Below are positions 26,807 to 37,546 of a DNA stretch of 64,000 nucleotides, piece after piece (positions within the stretch are counted from its first letter, which is position 1; every line of letters starts with the position of its first letter). The position numbers were made by a program, and so were the translations under genes. The DNA lies in NCBI RefSeq assembly GCF_003470665.1, contig NZ_QRJZ01000005.1:237-64236 (forward strand), given 5' to 3'. Source of the DNA: Collinsella sp. AM17-1. GTDB taxonomy: Bacteria; Actinomycetota; Coriobacteriia; Coriobacteriales; Coriobacteriaceae. The notes below the pieces were generated by a model. That model did no database searches. It worked only from the letters and a program-made list of their open reading frames with translations, and had not been told where the DNA came from.

Positions 26807-26824
26807 AGCATAAGCTCGAGTAGA

Positions 26825-27394
26825 TTATCGAGCAACAATCACCACATGGCGATCGGGGTCAGAACCCTCAGAATGAGTATCGACGGCATCATTGCCACGA
26901 AGTGCAATGTGAACCAGTCGGCGCTCGTAGGCATTCATGGGCGGAAGCGAAACACTCTTATGAGTGCGGATGGCACGCTCGGCAGCAGACTGAGCCATGG
27001 AGGCAACCTTGTCCTGTCGGCGGCTCTTGTATCCCTCAACATCCACTACAACCGGATACCTAAAGCCAAGCTTGCGGCTCACCAGCAAAGAGAACATAAC
27101 CTGAAGGGCATCAAGGGTACGACCATGACGGCCAATGAGAACAGCAAGATCAGGAGCGGTAACATCCAAAATCAGCTCGCCCTCGTCACCCTCGTACTCA
27201 TCAATAGGAGAGTTGGCGGCATCGAAGTGCGAAAGGATGGAACGCAGAATGGAAATCGCAACATCGGCGATGGTGTCGAGCTCCTCATCGGTCAGCTCTT
27301 CACCGGCCTTGTAGCGCTGTGCAATCTCGGGATAATCGCCCGCAATCTGCGGGGCAACCTCCTCAAGCATATCCTCGATGATCTCTTCAGACAT
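26825..27394 (-). CDS. khpB: RNA-binding protein KhpB (Jag/SpoIIIJ-associated)
   Basis: A 189-aa protein with a Jag-type N-terminal segment, a KH domain (LDVTAPDLAVLIGRHGRTLDALQ, shown here in parts: APDLAVLIGRHGRTLDAL) and a C-terminal R3H domain (RRLVHIALRGND). It binds RNA with KhpA and affects cell envelope and division in Gram-positives. The ATG at 27394 has GGAG 6 nt upstream. It follows yidC, the conserved pairing across Gram-positives and actinobacteria. Confidence 0.95.
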   Translation of the reverse strand: MSEEIIEDMLEEVAPQIAGDYPEIAQRYKAGEELTDEELDTIADVAISILRSILSHFDAANSPIDEYEGDEGELILDVTAPDLAVLIGRHGRTLDALQVMFSLLVSRKLGFRYPVVVDVEGYKSRRQDKVASMAQSAAERAIRTHKSVSLPPMNAYERRLVHIALRGNDAVDTHSEGSDPDRHVVIVAR

Positions 27395-27439
27395 AACGTA
27401 CTCCAAAAGTTAGGTACCTAAATAAGATTGATATCCCGA

Positions 27440-28210
27440 CTACTTCTTCTTGTGCGGGCGCGGCTTCTTCTCTCGACGAGTGACCTCAACCTGCAGCGGC
27501 GCGTTCTTAAGACGCTCCTCCTCATCGGCCTTCGCCTTGTCGATGACCTTCTGCGTCACAAAAATCTGCTGGATAACCTGCCAAGCAGACGAGACGTCGT
27601 AGTACAGCAGAACACCAACGGGAAGGCTCCAGCCCATCCAAAGCATCATGACTGTCATGACAACGGCCATCATACGCATGCTCTGGGCCTGCTGGCCGGT
27701 CTGGTTGCGCGACATATAGAGCTGCGGAATCAGGGTCAGGACGGCGAACAGGATCAGGCAGACCAGCGCAGGCAGTGCAACCATAAAGCCATCGGCAAAG
27801 GAAGCGCTCGGCGTGGTGGTCAGGTCGGGCAGGATATTGAAGAACGAGAACGTGCCCTCGTTAAAGTACTGCGGCAGGTTACGAAGCAGCGTAAACAGGG
27901 CAAACAGGATAGGCATCTGAATCAGAAGCGGCAGACAACCAGCCATGGGGTTGAACTTGTTCTCGCTGTAGAACTTCTGCATCTCCTCGGCCTGACGCTG
28001 GGGATCGTCGGCATAGCGCTCCTGGATCTCGAGCATCTTGGGCTGCAGCACCTGCATGCGAGCCGTCGACTTGGTCGACTTGAGCATAAGCGGCGTCAGC
28101 AGCAGACGGATGATGACCACCAGGATGATGATGGACAGGCCCCAGTCGACCGCAAAGGTCTGGATGAGCTTGAGCAGCTCGAAAAGGATGTTAACGATCC
28201 AATCCCACAT
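27440..28210 (-). CDS. yidC: membrane protein insertase YidC/OxaI
   Basis: A 256-aa insertase without the large periplasmic domain of Gram-negative YidC. Membrane helices lie near 25-45, 95-115, 145-165 and 180-215; the conserved hydrophilic-groove Arg is in the first (VVIIRLLLTPLM). Hairpin C1 contains the QPKMLEIQERYADDPQRQ helix. The C-terminus is very basic (ending in HKKK), consistent with ribosome contact. The start has GGAGG upstream. Confidence 0.96.
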   Translation of the reverse strand: MWDWIVNILFELLKLIQTFAVDWGLSIIILVVIIRLLLTPLMLKSTKSTARMQVLQPKMLEIQERYADDPQRQAEEMQKFYSENKFNPMAGCLPLLIQMPILFALFTLLRNLPQYFNEGTFSFFNILPDLTTTPSASFADGFMVALPALVCLILFAVLTLIPQLYMSRNQTGQQAQSMRMMAVVMTVMMLWMGWSLPVGVLLYYDVSSAWQVIQQIFVTQKVIDKAKADEEERLKNAPLQVEVTRREKKPRPHKKK

Positions 28211-28239
28211 GTAAGTTTTCCTCCGATAGCGAGTGCCCG

Positions 28240-28464
28240 CTAGGGCACAGGGTCATAACCGCCGACGTGCAGGGGATTGCAGCGAGCGATGCGCCTCACG
28301 GCAAGCCAGCAGCCTCTCAAAACACCGTACTTCTCAATCGCCTGGATGGCGTATTGCGAGCACGTTGGGTAATAAATGCAGGCGTCAGGCAATAAGGGCG
28401 AAATAACCTGTTGATATATGCGAATAGGAGCGATGGCAACACGTCGCAAAACGTGATTGCTCAT
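28240..28464 (-). CDS. yidD: membrane protein insertion efficiency factor YidD
   Basis: A 74-aa protein with the family block YQQVISPLLPDACIYYPTCS and QAIEKYGVLRGCWLAVRRI, then CNPLHVGGYDPVP. It sits between rnpA and yidC and overlaps the rnpA stop in ATGA, as in many bacteria. Confidence 0.95.
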   Translation of the reverse strand: MSNHVLRRVAIAPIRIYQQVISPLLPDACIYYPTCSQYAIQAIEKYGVLRGCWLAVRRIARCNPLHVGGYDPVP

Positions 28465-28799
28465 CGCTCCTCCCCGGCAACGCCGGCGCGTTTCATAAGC
28501 GAACGCAATGCCTTGTCCATCTCCTGCGGCGAGGAAACCCTCGTCTTGGGAGTTGCGAACAAGATGATGTCATAACCCGCAACGGGAAATCCACAGCTGC
28601 GGGCGGCCTCGCGCATCACACGCTTAGAACGGTTGCGCACGACAGCACAACCGAGCCGTTTAGCACCAACGAAGGCGACCCTTCCGGAGTCGCCTTCGCC
28701 AACCGATTCACATATGGTCATTCGAATCAGAGGGTGATTGAAACGACGCCCCTGACTGAACACATGCTCGAAATCTTGCCGAGACTTAATAGTCTTCAT
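28461..28799 (-). CDS. rnpA: ribonuclease P protein component
   Basis: The 112-aa C5 protein contains the RNR-like motif VVRNRSKRVMREAAR and a basic, alpha-beta layout of normal size. It binds RNase P RNA for tRNA 5' processing. It follows rpmH by 20 nt. Confidence 0.95.
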   Translation of the reverse strand: MKTIKSRQDFEHVFSQGRRFNHPLIRMTICESVGEGDSGRVAFVGAKRLGCAVVRNRSKRVMREAARSCGFPVAGYDIILFATPKTRVSSPQEMDKALRSLMKRAGVAGEER

Positions 28800-28819
28800 G
28801 CGAGATGTGTGTATCGCTG

Positions 28820-28954
28820 CTAGACAGTGAGACGCTTGCGGCCCTTGGCGCGACGACGGGCGAGCACGGCACGACCACCCTTAGTGGCCATACGGGCACG
28901 GAAGCCATGGGTCTTGGCACGCTTACGCTTATTAGGCTGATACGTACGCTTCAT
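28820..28954 (-). CDS. rpmH: 50S ribosomal protein L34
   Basis: The 44-aa product [20 protein letters not shown] and so on is the universal L34. The ATG has GGAGGAA upstream; a longer frame starting at 29014 is spurious. It is the first gene left of the origin. Confidence 0.98.
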   Translation of the reverse strand: MKRTYQPNKRKRAKTHGFRARMATKGGRAVLARRRAKGRKRLTV

Positions 28955-29014
28955 CTTAAGTTCCTCCTGCTGCATTTCGAGTGTCCGCGGGGGCGCGGAC
29001 GCAGATATAGACAC

Positions 29015-29299
29015 GTGAGCTTGAAGATTGTAGGGAAATCAATGTTCAAATGTCAAGAAATCAAAGGTAAAAGGTTGCGCAGTTCACACGGTTCCCCCAT
29101 AAGCCAAGCTCGATTTAGCGATGTATGGCAACTTTTCACGATATTTCATCGAGTTTTCAACAGGTCATGTTGGCAATGTTGAGAACTTTTCGCCCGTTTT
29201 CCAAAGTTTTCAACAGGTTTTGCAAAGTTGTCGAAAGATGAGAAACATTGCACAGTGAGCTACTATTTGTTCGAAACCTTATGAAAGATTGCGAGCGGC
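29015..29299. other. candidate oriC segment 1 (rpmH upstream region)
   Basis: A 285-bp gap where gene direction diverges. It contains TTTTCAACA at 29154-29162 and 29207-29215, and reverse-orientation variants TGTTGGCAA (29168-29176) and TGTTGAGAA (29177-29185), all resembling DnaA boxes with a changed central part. The rpmH promoter must also lie here. Assignment as origin is inferred from position, strand switch and box clustering. Confidence 0.65.
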
Positions 29300-30652
29300 A
29301 TGTCTGACGACTTTTACACCATGGTCGATTCCGGAGACCCGGCACCCGACAACGAGCACATCACCGGCGTGCGCGAGGAGCGTGAGGAAGGCGAGCAGAC
29401 GACCACGCAGGCGCCAAAAGCCATGTACGCCGCACGCATCGCCGTCTATGACGACATGCTGTCGACACCGCGTGTGATCGTCATTGATCCGCAAGATGTC
29501 CGCACGTATTTGGAAGAGACCACCAACACCGTCTACCAGTGCATGAAAGAACAAGGTGGCCATATCTCGCTCATGGTCATCCGCGAGATTGTCGAAAACT
29601 TTATCCACGCGCACTTTGCCGAGCCCATCATCTCGATTCTGGACGGCGGAGACACCATCCGATTTGCCGATCAAGGACCCGGCATCGACGACAAGGAGCG
29701 CGCGTTCGACTTTGGCGTTACCAGTGCAAACAGCAAGATGAAGCGCTATATCCGTGGAACCGGAGCAGGGTTTCCCATGGTGCAGGAGTATTTGGAAAAC
29801 GCCGGCGGTGCCGTATCCATCGAGGACAACATGGGCAACGGCACCGTGGTTACGGTAAGCCTGAACCCTAAACGCGTGCAGGAAATCGAGCGTGCCGGCG
29901 GACGCGGTGCTGCCGTGCGGCCCGAGACGGAGCATCCCACATACCCCCTGCCGGGAGCTTTTGCTCAGCAGCCCATGGCAACGCAGCAGATGCAGCCCCC
30001 CGTGGGACAGATGCAGCAGCCCGGAATGTTTCCTACACAAGAGCCCCAGGCGACATCGATGTCGATGCCGCCAAACATGCCAGAGACCATGCCGCTGGCG
30101 GATCAGGATGCAGCAGCAATGCAGCAGGCGACGGGGGCACCGAGTGGCCAGCAAATGGGCTATCAGCCGTACCAACAGGGATATCCATATCAGCAGATGC
30201 CGTCACTGGGGTATGGCCAGCAGTTCCCGCAACAGTACCAGCAGGGATATCAGCAGCCGTACCAGCAGATGCCGCAGCAGCAGTACAACCCTTGGGCCCA
30301 GCAGATGCCTCCGCAGCCTTACCAACAGTGGCCTCAAAGTTTTCAACAGCAAATGCCACCGATGCAGAGTTCTCAACAACCAGCAGCTCAAATGATGTAT
30401 CCTAATGCAGCAAATCAGTATGCGCAGCCACAACCGGACGTGTTCGTAAGCGATCGCGGCAACGCCGCGCTGGGCTATCTGGCGCAAAATCAAGCGTGCG
30501 GTGCAACCGATCTGGCGAGGGCGTTTGGAAACTCGGCCCCCACTTGGTCACGCACGCTCAATGACTTGGCGCAGGCCGGCTTGGTCATCAAGCATGGCCA
30601 GAAATACCATCTGACCGAACTCGGCGCCGCTCGCGTGCGAGCTCAGGGCTAA
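29300..30652 (+). CDS. GHKL ATPase domain plus winged-helix protein upstream of dnaA
   Basis: The 450-aa product has an acidic N-terminus (1-45), then a histidine-kinase-like ATPase fold (about 60-195) with N-box-like REIVENFIHAHF, G1 FADQGPGI and G2 GTGAGFPMVQEYL. There is no phosphoacceptor His domain, receiver or membrane segment, so it resembles SpoIIAB/RsbW-type cytoplasmic ATPases. Residues about 215-385 are a Gln/Pro/Met/Tyr-rich linker of QQxPQ-like repeats. Residues about 385-450 form a winged helix (ALGYLAQNQACGATDLARAF, then TWSRTLNDLAQAGLVIKHGQ). DnaA-box-like sequences occur inside the gene at 30340-30348 and 30370-30378. It ends 15 nt before dnaA. Function unknown; a regulator of dnaA or initiation is an inference. 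Confidence 0.85.
   Translation: MSDDFYTMVDSGDPAPDNEHITGVREEREEGEQTTTQAPKAMYAARIAVYDDMLSTPRVIVIDPQDVRTYLEETTNTVYQCMKEQGGHISLMVIREIVENFIHAHFAEPIISILDGGDTIRFADQGPGIDDKERAFDFGVTSANSKMKRYIRGTGAGFPMVQEYLENAGGAVSIEDNMGNGTVVTVSLNPKRVQEIERAGGRGAAVRPETEHPTYPLPGAFAQQPMATQQMQPPVGQMQQPGMFPTQEPQATSMSMPPNMPETMPLADQDAAAMQQATGAPSGQQMGYQPYQQGYPYQQMPSLGYGQQFPQQYQQGYQQPYQQMPQQQYNPWAQQMPPQPYQQWPQSFQQQMPPMQSSQQPAAQMMYPNAANQYAQPQPDVFVSDRGNAALGYLAQNQACGATDLARAFGNSAPTWSRTLNDLAQAGLVIKHGQKYHLTELGAARVRAQG
30340..30348 (+). promoter_or_regulatory. DnaA-box-like sequence inside the upstream gene
   Basis: TTTTCAACA matches the boxes at 29154 and 29207; a variant TTCTCAACA follows at 30370-30378 in the same orientation. 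Both lie in the codons of the low-complexity linker. Confidence 0.45.
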
Positions 30653-30667
30653 AGAACGGGAGAGACA

Positions 30668-32392
30668 GTGGACGAGGAAGCAAGCATCATCCTGGGGGAT
30701 GCCATCGCCTTTTGCCAGCGCGACGGCCAAGATGCACGCCTCATCAACATGCTGGGGCAATCGCGCGCCATAAGCCTGACCGAAGATACGCTCACGATCG
30801 AGGCCCCCTCGCGCTTTGCCATCGCGCAGCTCAAAAAGCATCAGCCGACTATTGAAGCCTATCTGGAAGAAATCGCCTTTGCACCCATTGCGCTCGACAT
30901 CGTGGCACCGCAAGGCGCTGCGACGGAATCCGCTGTCGCGACGGCGGCCGCCGCGGCTCCCGCTGCTTCCCCGGCGGTGCCGGCCTCCGCAGGCGACGTG
31001 CCGACAATCGAGCACCAGCACAGCGATGTTTCCCGTGAAACCACGGCACCGTTGCCGACCGCGGCGGCGGCGCCAGCGAACGCACCCGTCACGCACATGC
31101 CCATCGCTCACGACGCAGCGGCGAGCGCGGATTCGGGCATTGCAATCAAGAACACACTCTCGGCCGATGATTTTCGTCGCATGATGAACCAGATGAAGGG
31201 CGGAGCGCCGGCTAAATCCACGCAAGCTGCGGCCCCCGCTTCACCCGTGCCAGCACCGACCGTGCCGGCCGAGCAGAATACGGATGGAGCCCCGCTCGCC
31301 GCGAACTCAAAATTTACCTTTGAGAACTTTGTCTACGGCCCCGAGAACAGCCATGCCTATCGCTCGGCACTCAAGTTTGCCGCCCTCGCGGACGAGCGCG
31401 GCACGTGCACATCGTTGTTCATCTACGGCAAATCGGGCCTGGGCAAGACGCACCTGCTGCTTGCCATCAAAAACGAGCTCGCCGAGAAGTCGCCCGAGAT
31501 CAAGGTCAAGTATGCCAACTCCCAGGCATATCTGGACGACCTGATGACCGAGTTCGACCGCCAAAAGAAGAGCAACGCCCCCATCATGCAGGCATACCAC
31601 GGCGTGGACGTGCTCATCATCGACGACATTCAAAACATCATCGGCAAGCGCGCGAGCGTGGACTACTTTTTCCAGCTCATGGACGAGTTTATCCGCAACA
31701 ACAAAAAAGTCGTCATCGCAGCCGACCGCGCTCCCAAAGACCTGAGCATGGACGAGCGTCTGACCAGCCGCTTCAACGCCGGCATGCTCTGCCTGGTCGC
31801 AGAGCCCAGCTACGAGATGAAATACAAGATCTTGCAGCGCTATTACGAGAACACCATCGTCGCCGCTCCCGAGGCAGGCGACGACTCGCTGCTGGCGGCC
31901 TATGGGGGCGACAGCGGGCACCTGACCGACGAGCACTTTAAACACATGGCAGAGGTCTCGGGCACCAACATCCGCGAACTCGAGAGCTTTTGCGAGCGCT
32001 GCGCCGGCGAGGCGGGCGACCGCGAGCGCGAGGGCGGGGAGCTCACCTTTGACGATATCGACGCCATCGCCAGCCAGTACTTCGACACATCGGCCAAAAA
32101 GATCAACGTCCAAACGGTTCAGTCCGTCATCGAAGAGCAATACGGCGTGACGCACGAGGAGCTCATCGGCCCGCGTCGCAACGCCAATATCGCCAAGGCA
32201 CGCCATATCGCTATCTACCTGGCCATCGAAATGTGCGAGATGACGACCACGGCGGTAGGCGCCGAATTTGGCAACCGCAACCACTCGACCGTCAGCACAA
32301 GCTACAAAAAGGTCCAGAAGATGATCCAGGAAGACCGCACCGTCACCGAAGACCTCAAGTCGCTGCGCGATAAAATTACACTGCGCTCGTAG
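30668..32392 (+). CDS. dnaA: chromosomal replication initiator DnaA
   Basis: The 574-aa AAA+ initiator: domain I (1-80), a long Ala/Pro-rich linker (80-212), domain III (213-465) with Walker A GKSGLGKTH (254-262) and Walker B VLIIDDIQN (315-323), and a DNA-binding domain IV (475-574). The signature loop normally GGRDHTTV reads GNRNHSTV at 535-542, and the SRFEWGL-like block reads SRFNAGML. So the protein is divergent but complete. GTG start with GGGAGAG upstream. A parS-like sequence lies in the linker codons at 31027-31042. Confidence 0.96.
   Translation: MDEEASIILGDAIAFCQRDGQDARLINMLGQSRAISLTEDTLTIEAPSRFAIAQLKKHQPTIEAYLEEIAFAPIALDIVAPQGAATESAVATAAAAAPAASPAVPASAGDVPTIEHQHSDVSRETTAPLPTAAAAPANAPVTHMPIAHDAAASADSGIAIKNTLSADDFRRMMNQMKGGAPAKSTQAAAPASPVPAPTVPAEQNTDGAPLAANSKFTFENFVYGPENSHAYRSALKFAALADERGTCTSLFIYGKSGLGKTHLLLAIKNELAEKSPEIKVKYANSQAYLDDLMTEFDRQKKSNAPIMQAYHGVDVLIIDDIQNIIGKRASVDYFFQLMDEFIRNNKKVVIAADRAPKDLSMDERLTSRFNAGMLCLVAEPSYEMKYKILQRYYENTIVAAPEAGDDSLLAAYGGDSGHLTDEHFKHMAEVSGTNIRELESFCERCAGEAGDREREGGELTFDDIDAIASQYFDTSAKKINVQTVQSVIEEQYGVTHEELIGPRRNANIAKARHIAIYLAIEMCEMTTTAVGAEFGNRNHSTVSTSYKKVQKMIQEDRTVTEDLKSLRDKITLRS
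31027..31042. promoter_or_regulatory. parS-like sequence within dnaA
   Basis: TGTTTCCCGTGAAACC differs at two positions from the three perfect parS sites. It encodes part of the poorly conserved linker, so the match is not forced by a conserved protein motif. Confidence 0.45.
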
Positions 32393-32629
32393 GGAAATAG
32401 AGACACCTGTTGAAAACTTGTCGAAACCACGGGCATAAGGTGTCTAAAACCCAACCCGCGGTGATGAAAAGTTTTGCGCAGGTTTTGAACGTGGAAAACC
32501 ACCCCCGTTGCACACAGGTTGCTGTCGATTCTCTTTTTGGGTCTGACCTGCGTCTTTGAGAGTAATCAACAGTTTCGTCAGTGCTATTACTATTATTAAG
32601 ATATTTATATCTATAGAAAGGTATTAAAG
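32393..32629. other. candidate oriC segment 2 (dnaA-dnaN gap)
   Basis: A 237-bp gap with TGTTGAAAA at 32408-32416 (inverse of TTTTCAACA), CGTGGAAAA at 32490-32498 (inverse of TTTTCCACG), TAATCAACA at 32563-32571 and a TTGCACACA at 32508-32516. It ends in an AT-rich stretch (about 32583-32628, TATTACTATTATTAAGATAT) that could be the unwinding element, and it also contains the dnaN promoter region. In most bacteria the dnaA-dnaN gap is the origin. Confidence 0.65.
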
Positions 32630-33733
32630 ATGAAGTTCACCGTCAGCCAGAGCTCGCTTACACAAGCCATCGGCGTCGTTATGAAGGGTGTCGCTTCGGC
32701 ATCCACCCTTCCCATCCTGTCGGGCGTGCTCGTCAAGGCGCAAGACGGCATCTTGGAATTCCAGACCTCTAACTACACCATCTCGATCCGTCATCGCATC
32801 GCGGCGCATGTCGAAGAAGAGGGCGAGATGGTTATCCCCTGTAAGATGCTCTCCAATATCACCAAGACCCTCCCCGATGCCCCGGTCACCTTTGAGCTGT
32901 CCGAGCGCCAGGTGCTGATTGGTTGCGAGAAGAGCTCGTTCCGCCTGAACACGCTCGATGCCAATGACTTCCCCGAGTTTCCGGCCTATGCCATCGAGAG
33001 CGCCGTGGAGCTGCCGACCGATATCTTGTCCGAAATGGTCGGCCGCGTGTGGCGCGTCACCTCGACCGACAAGGCCCGCCCCATCCTGGGCGGCGTGCAC
33101 ATGAAGGTCGAGAACAACACCGTGCGCCTGGTGGCGACCGATTCCTTCCGCTTGGCCGTGTGCGATACGCAGGTCGAGACCTCGACCCTCGAGGGCTCCT
33201 TTGAGCTCAACGTTCCGGCTGACGCCTTTAACGACGCGCTGAACATCATGGCCAGCCAGGCGACCATCATGATCGGGGCTACCGACACCCAGGTTGTCTT
33301 TGAGGCCGGCAACACCACCTACGTGTCGCGTCGTATCGAGGGCGTGTACCCCAACTACAAGCAGCTCATCCCCGATTCGTGCGTGACGAGCGTCAAGATC
33401 GACGTCGCCGCCTTTAACGCCGCCCTCAAACGCGTGGCCGTCATCGCGAGCGCCAACCCCGCCGTCAAGTTCGAGATCGATGTCGAGAACGGGCAGATGG
33501 GCCTGTCCTCCATTTCCAATGACCAGGACCTTGCGCAGGAGACGATCGATGTCGAGGCCGAGGGCGAGTCGGGCACCATCGCCTTCAACTACCACTACAT
33601 CTTCGGCTGCCTCAATGCCCTGTCCAAGGAGAAGGAGATCACGCTGGAGCTCAAGAGCTACTCGCAGGCGGGCATCTTCAAGTCCTACGACAAGATCAAC
33701 TACCTGTACCTAGTCATGCCGGTCCGCATCTAG
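32630..33733 (+). CDS. dnaN: DNA polymerase III sliding clamp (beta)
   Basis: A 367-aa clamp with three repeated domains; features include MKFTVSQSSLTQAIGVV at the N-terminus, LPILSGVLV and the C-terminal YLVMPVRI with the conserved MP(V/M)R hydrophobic-pocket end. GAAAGG precedes the ATG. It follows dnaA in the conserved order. Confidence 0.97.
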   Translation: MKFTVSQSSLTQAIGVVMKGVASASTLPILSGVLVKAQDGILEFQTSNYTISIRHRIAAHVEEEGEMVIPCKMLSNITKTLPDAPVTFELSERQVLIGCEKSSFRLNTLDANDFPEFPAYAIESAVELPTDILSEMVGRVWRVTSTDKARPILGGVHMKVENNTVRLVATDSFRLAVCDTQVETSTLEGSFELNVPADAFNDALNIMASQATIMIGATDTQVVFEAGNTTYVSRRIEGVYPNYKQLIPDSCVTSVKIDVAAFNAALKRVAVIASANPAVKFEIDVENGQMGLSSISNDQDLAQETIDVEAEGESGTIAFNYHYIFGCLNALSKEKEITLELKSYSQAGIFKSYDKINYLYLVMPVRI

Positions 33734-33742
33734 CGCTGCGCC

Positions 33743-34849
33743 ATGACCATATTCGCCCGCGATCTTTCCGTTGCGCACTACCGCAGCTTCGATAGCTATC
33801 GCCTTGCCCTGGACGAGGGCGTGACGATACTTGCGGGACCCAACGCGGCGGGAAAGACTAATCTCATAGAGGCGCTGCAGCTGCTGACGAGCGGCGCCTC
33901 GTTTAGGCATCCGACCGCAGCTGAGCTCGTCCATGACGGCGTGGGCTCGTGCAAGGTCGAGCTGAGACTCGAGGGCGACGGCCGCGTGCTTGATATGGGA
34001 CTGAGCGCGGAGGACGGTAAGCGCTCGTTTAGCCGCAACGGCAAGAGATGCTCTGCCGCCGGTGTGCGCGGGGTTCTGCCGAGCGTGCTGTTTTGCCCCG
34101 ACCATCTGGACATGGTTAAGCGGGGCGCCAGTGTGCGCCGCGCCGCCCTCGATGACTTTGGCATGCAACTGAGCGCACGCTATGCCGATCTTGCGAACAC
34201 CTATGGGCGCTGCGTGACCCAGCGTAACGCCCTGCTCAAGGAGACCTGGTGCTGCCGCGAGATGCTCGGCGCGTGGAACGAATCGATTGCCCGCGCGGGC
34301 TCGGCCCTGCTCGTGCACCGGTTGGCCCTGCTCGACCGGCTGGCGGGCCATGTGCGCGCTGCCTACGGGCAAGTAGCGTCCGGTGAAGCCGCCAACGTGT
34401 CCTATGCGTCCACGCTGGGGGATTTACCCCAGGTCGAGGATCGCGAAGAGCTGAAGGGCTGGGCGTACGAGCGCATGCTGGCCGCCCTTGATGAGCACGC
34501 CGACGAGGAAATTCGCCGCGGCGTGACGTTGGTGGGACCGCATCGCGACGAGATTGAATTTACCGTGGCGGGTCGCTCCGCCCGTTCATTTGCCAGCCAA
34601 GGACAGCAGCGAACGTTGGTGCTGTCCTGGAAGGTGGCCGAGGTGGCCGTGGCTCGCGATGTCCTGGGCACCGCCCCACTGCTGCTTTTGGACGACGTGA
34701 TGAGCGAGCTCGACGGCGAGCGTCGCGGCGCTTTCCTGCGGCTGATCGGCGATGATATCCAGACGGTCATAACCACGACCAACCTGGGGTACTTTACCGA
34801 TGACCTGCTTGATCGAGCCAAGGTGGTGAGCATGGGTGAGACGTGCTAA
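33743..34849 (+). CDS. recF: recombination mediator RecF
   Basis: An SMC-like ATPase of 368 aa: Walker A GPNAAGKTNLIEALQLL, ABC signature FASQGQQRTL and Walker B/D-loop LLLLDDVMSELDGERR. It helps load RecA at gaps. It starts 9 nt after dnaN and overlaps the DUF721 gene by 14 bp. Confidence 0.96.
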   Translation: MTIFARDLSVAHYRSFDSYRLALDEGVTILAGPNAAGKTNLIEALQLLTSGASFRHPTAAELVHDGVGSCKVELRLEGDGRVLDMGLSAEDGKRSFSRNGKRCSAAGVRGVLPSVLFCPDHLDMVKRGASVRRAALDDFGMQLSARYADLANTYGRCVTQRNALLKETWCCREMLGAWNESIARAGSALLVHRLALLDRLAGHVRAAYGQVASGEAANVSYASTLGDLPQVEDREELKGWAYERMLAALDEHADEEIRRGVTLVGPHRDEIEFTVAGRSARSFASQGQQRTLVLSWKVAEVAVARDVLGTAPLLLLDDVMSELDGERRGAFLRLIGDDIQTVITTTNLGYFTDDLLDRAKVVSMGETC

Positions 34850-35399
34850 TTACGAGCGCGAGAGCGAGACGGTCGCCTTCAGTGGCTTTTTGAACGCAGA
34901 GCGCCAGCGCATCCTGGCGGCTGCGACCCCTGAGCGCCGTGCGCAGATGGAGGCCGCCGAGGAGTCGCGTGCGGTCTATCGCGCGTGGAACGCGGTGTGC
35001 TCGGGCACGCGCGAGGGGCGGCATGTGACGGGTCTGCGCTACCTGCCCGAGTCCAATGAGCTGCTGGTATATCTCGACTTGCCCTCGTGGACGCAGGAAA
35101 TGACGCTGTTGCGCGAGATCATCCGCGCGCGCATGGAGCGCGCCGGTGCGCATGTGGACGGCCTGGTGTTCAAAACCACCGCGCCCGGTCACACGCCACC
35201 CGCCGCCAAGGAGCGCCTGCGCCCGGCCGTGACCGAGCGCCCGCCGGCTCCGCACGCCGACCTCAGCGATGCCGAGCGCACCGAGATTGAGCGCCAAGTG
35301 GCGCCCATCGAAGACCAAAAACTGCGCGAGGCCCTCGAGAATGCCATGAGAGCCAGTGCCGAGTGGGCCAAGGGCGTGCAAAGCAAAAAAGAGCCTTAA
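34836..35399 (+). CDS. DUF721 (DciA-like) protein
   Basis: The 187-aa product has a DUF721 core (about 45-115; VTGLRYLPESNELLVYLDLP, SWTQEMTLLREIIRARM) and a Pro/Ala-rich tail ending in a charged helix. DUF721 proteins between recF and gyrB are typical of actinobacteria; DciA relatives act with the replicative helicase DnaB in bacteria without DnaC. GTG start inside the recF 3' end indicates coupling. A terminator follows. Confidence 0.85.
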   Translation: MRRANYERESETVAFSGFLNAERQRILAAATPERRAQMEAAEESRAVYRAWNAVCSGTREGRHVTGLRYLPESNELLVYLDLPSWTQEMTLLREIIRARMERAGAHVDGLVFKTTAPGHTPPAAKERLRPAVTERPPAPHADLSDAERTEIERQVAPIEDQKLREALENAMRASAEWAKGVQSKKEP

Positions 35400-35426
35400 A
35401 TCGCATCTGGTGGCCTTGTAGAGCCA

Positions 35427-35455
35427 AATACCCTCGTTCCCGAGGGTATTTTTTT
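35427..35455 (+). terminator. terminator after the DUF721 gene
   Basis: AATACCCTCG (35427-35436) pairs perfectly with CGAGGGTATT (35441-35450), followed by a run of Ts. It separates the recF operon from gyrBA. Confidence 0.95.
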
Positions 35456-35462
35456 ACGATAA

Positions 35463-37535
<2,073 letters not shown>

Positions 37536-37546
37536 GAGGAGGTAAC

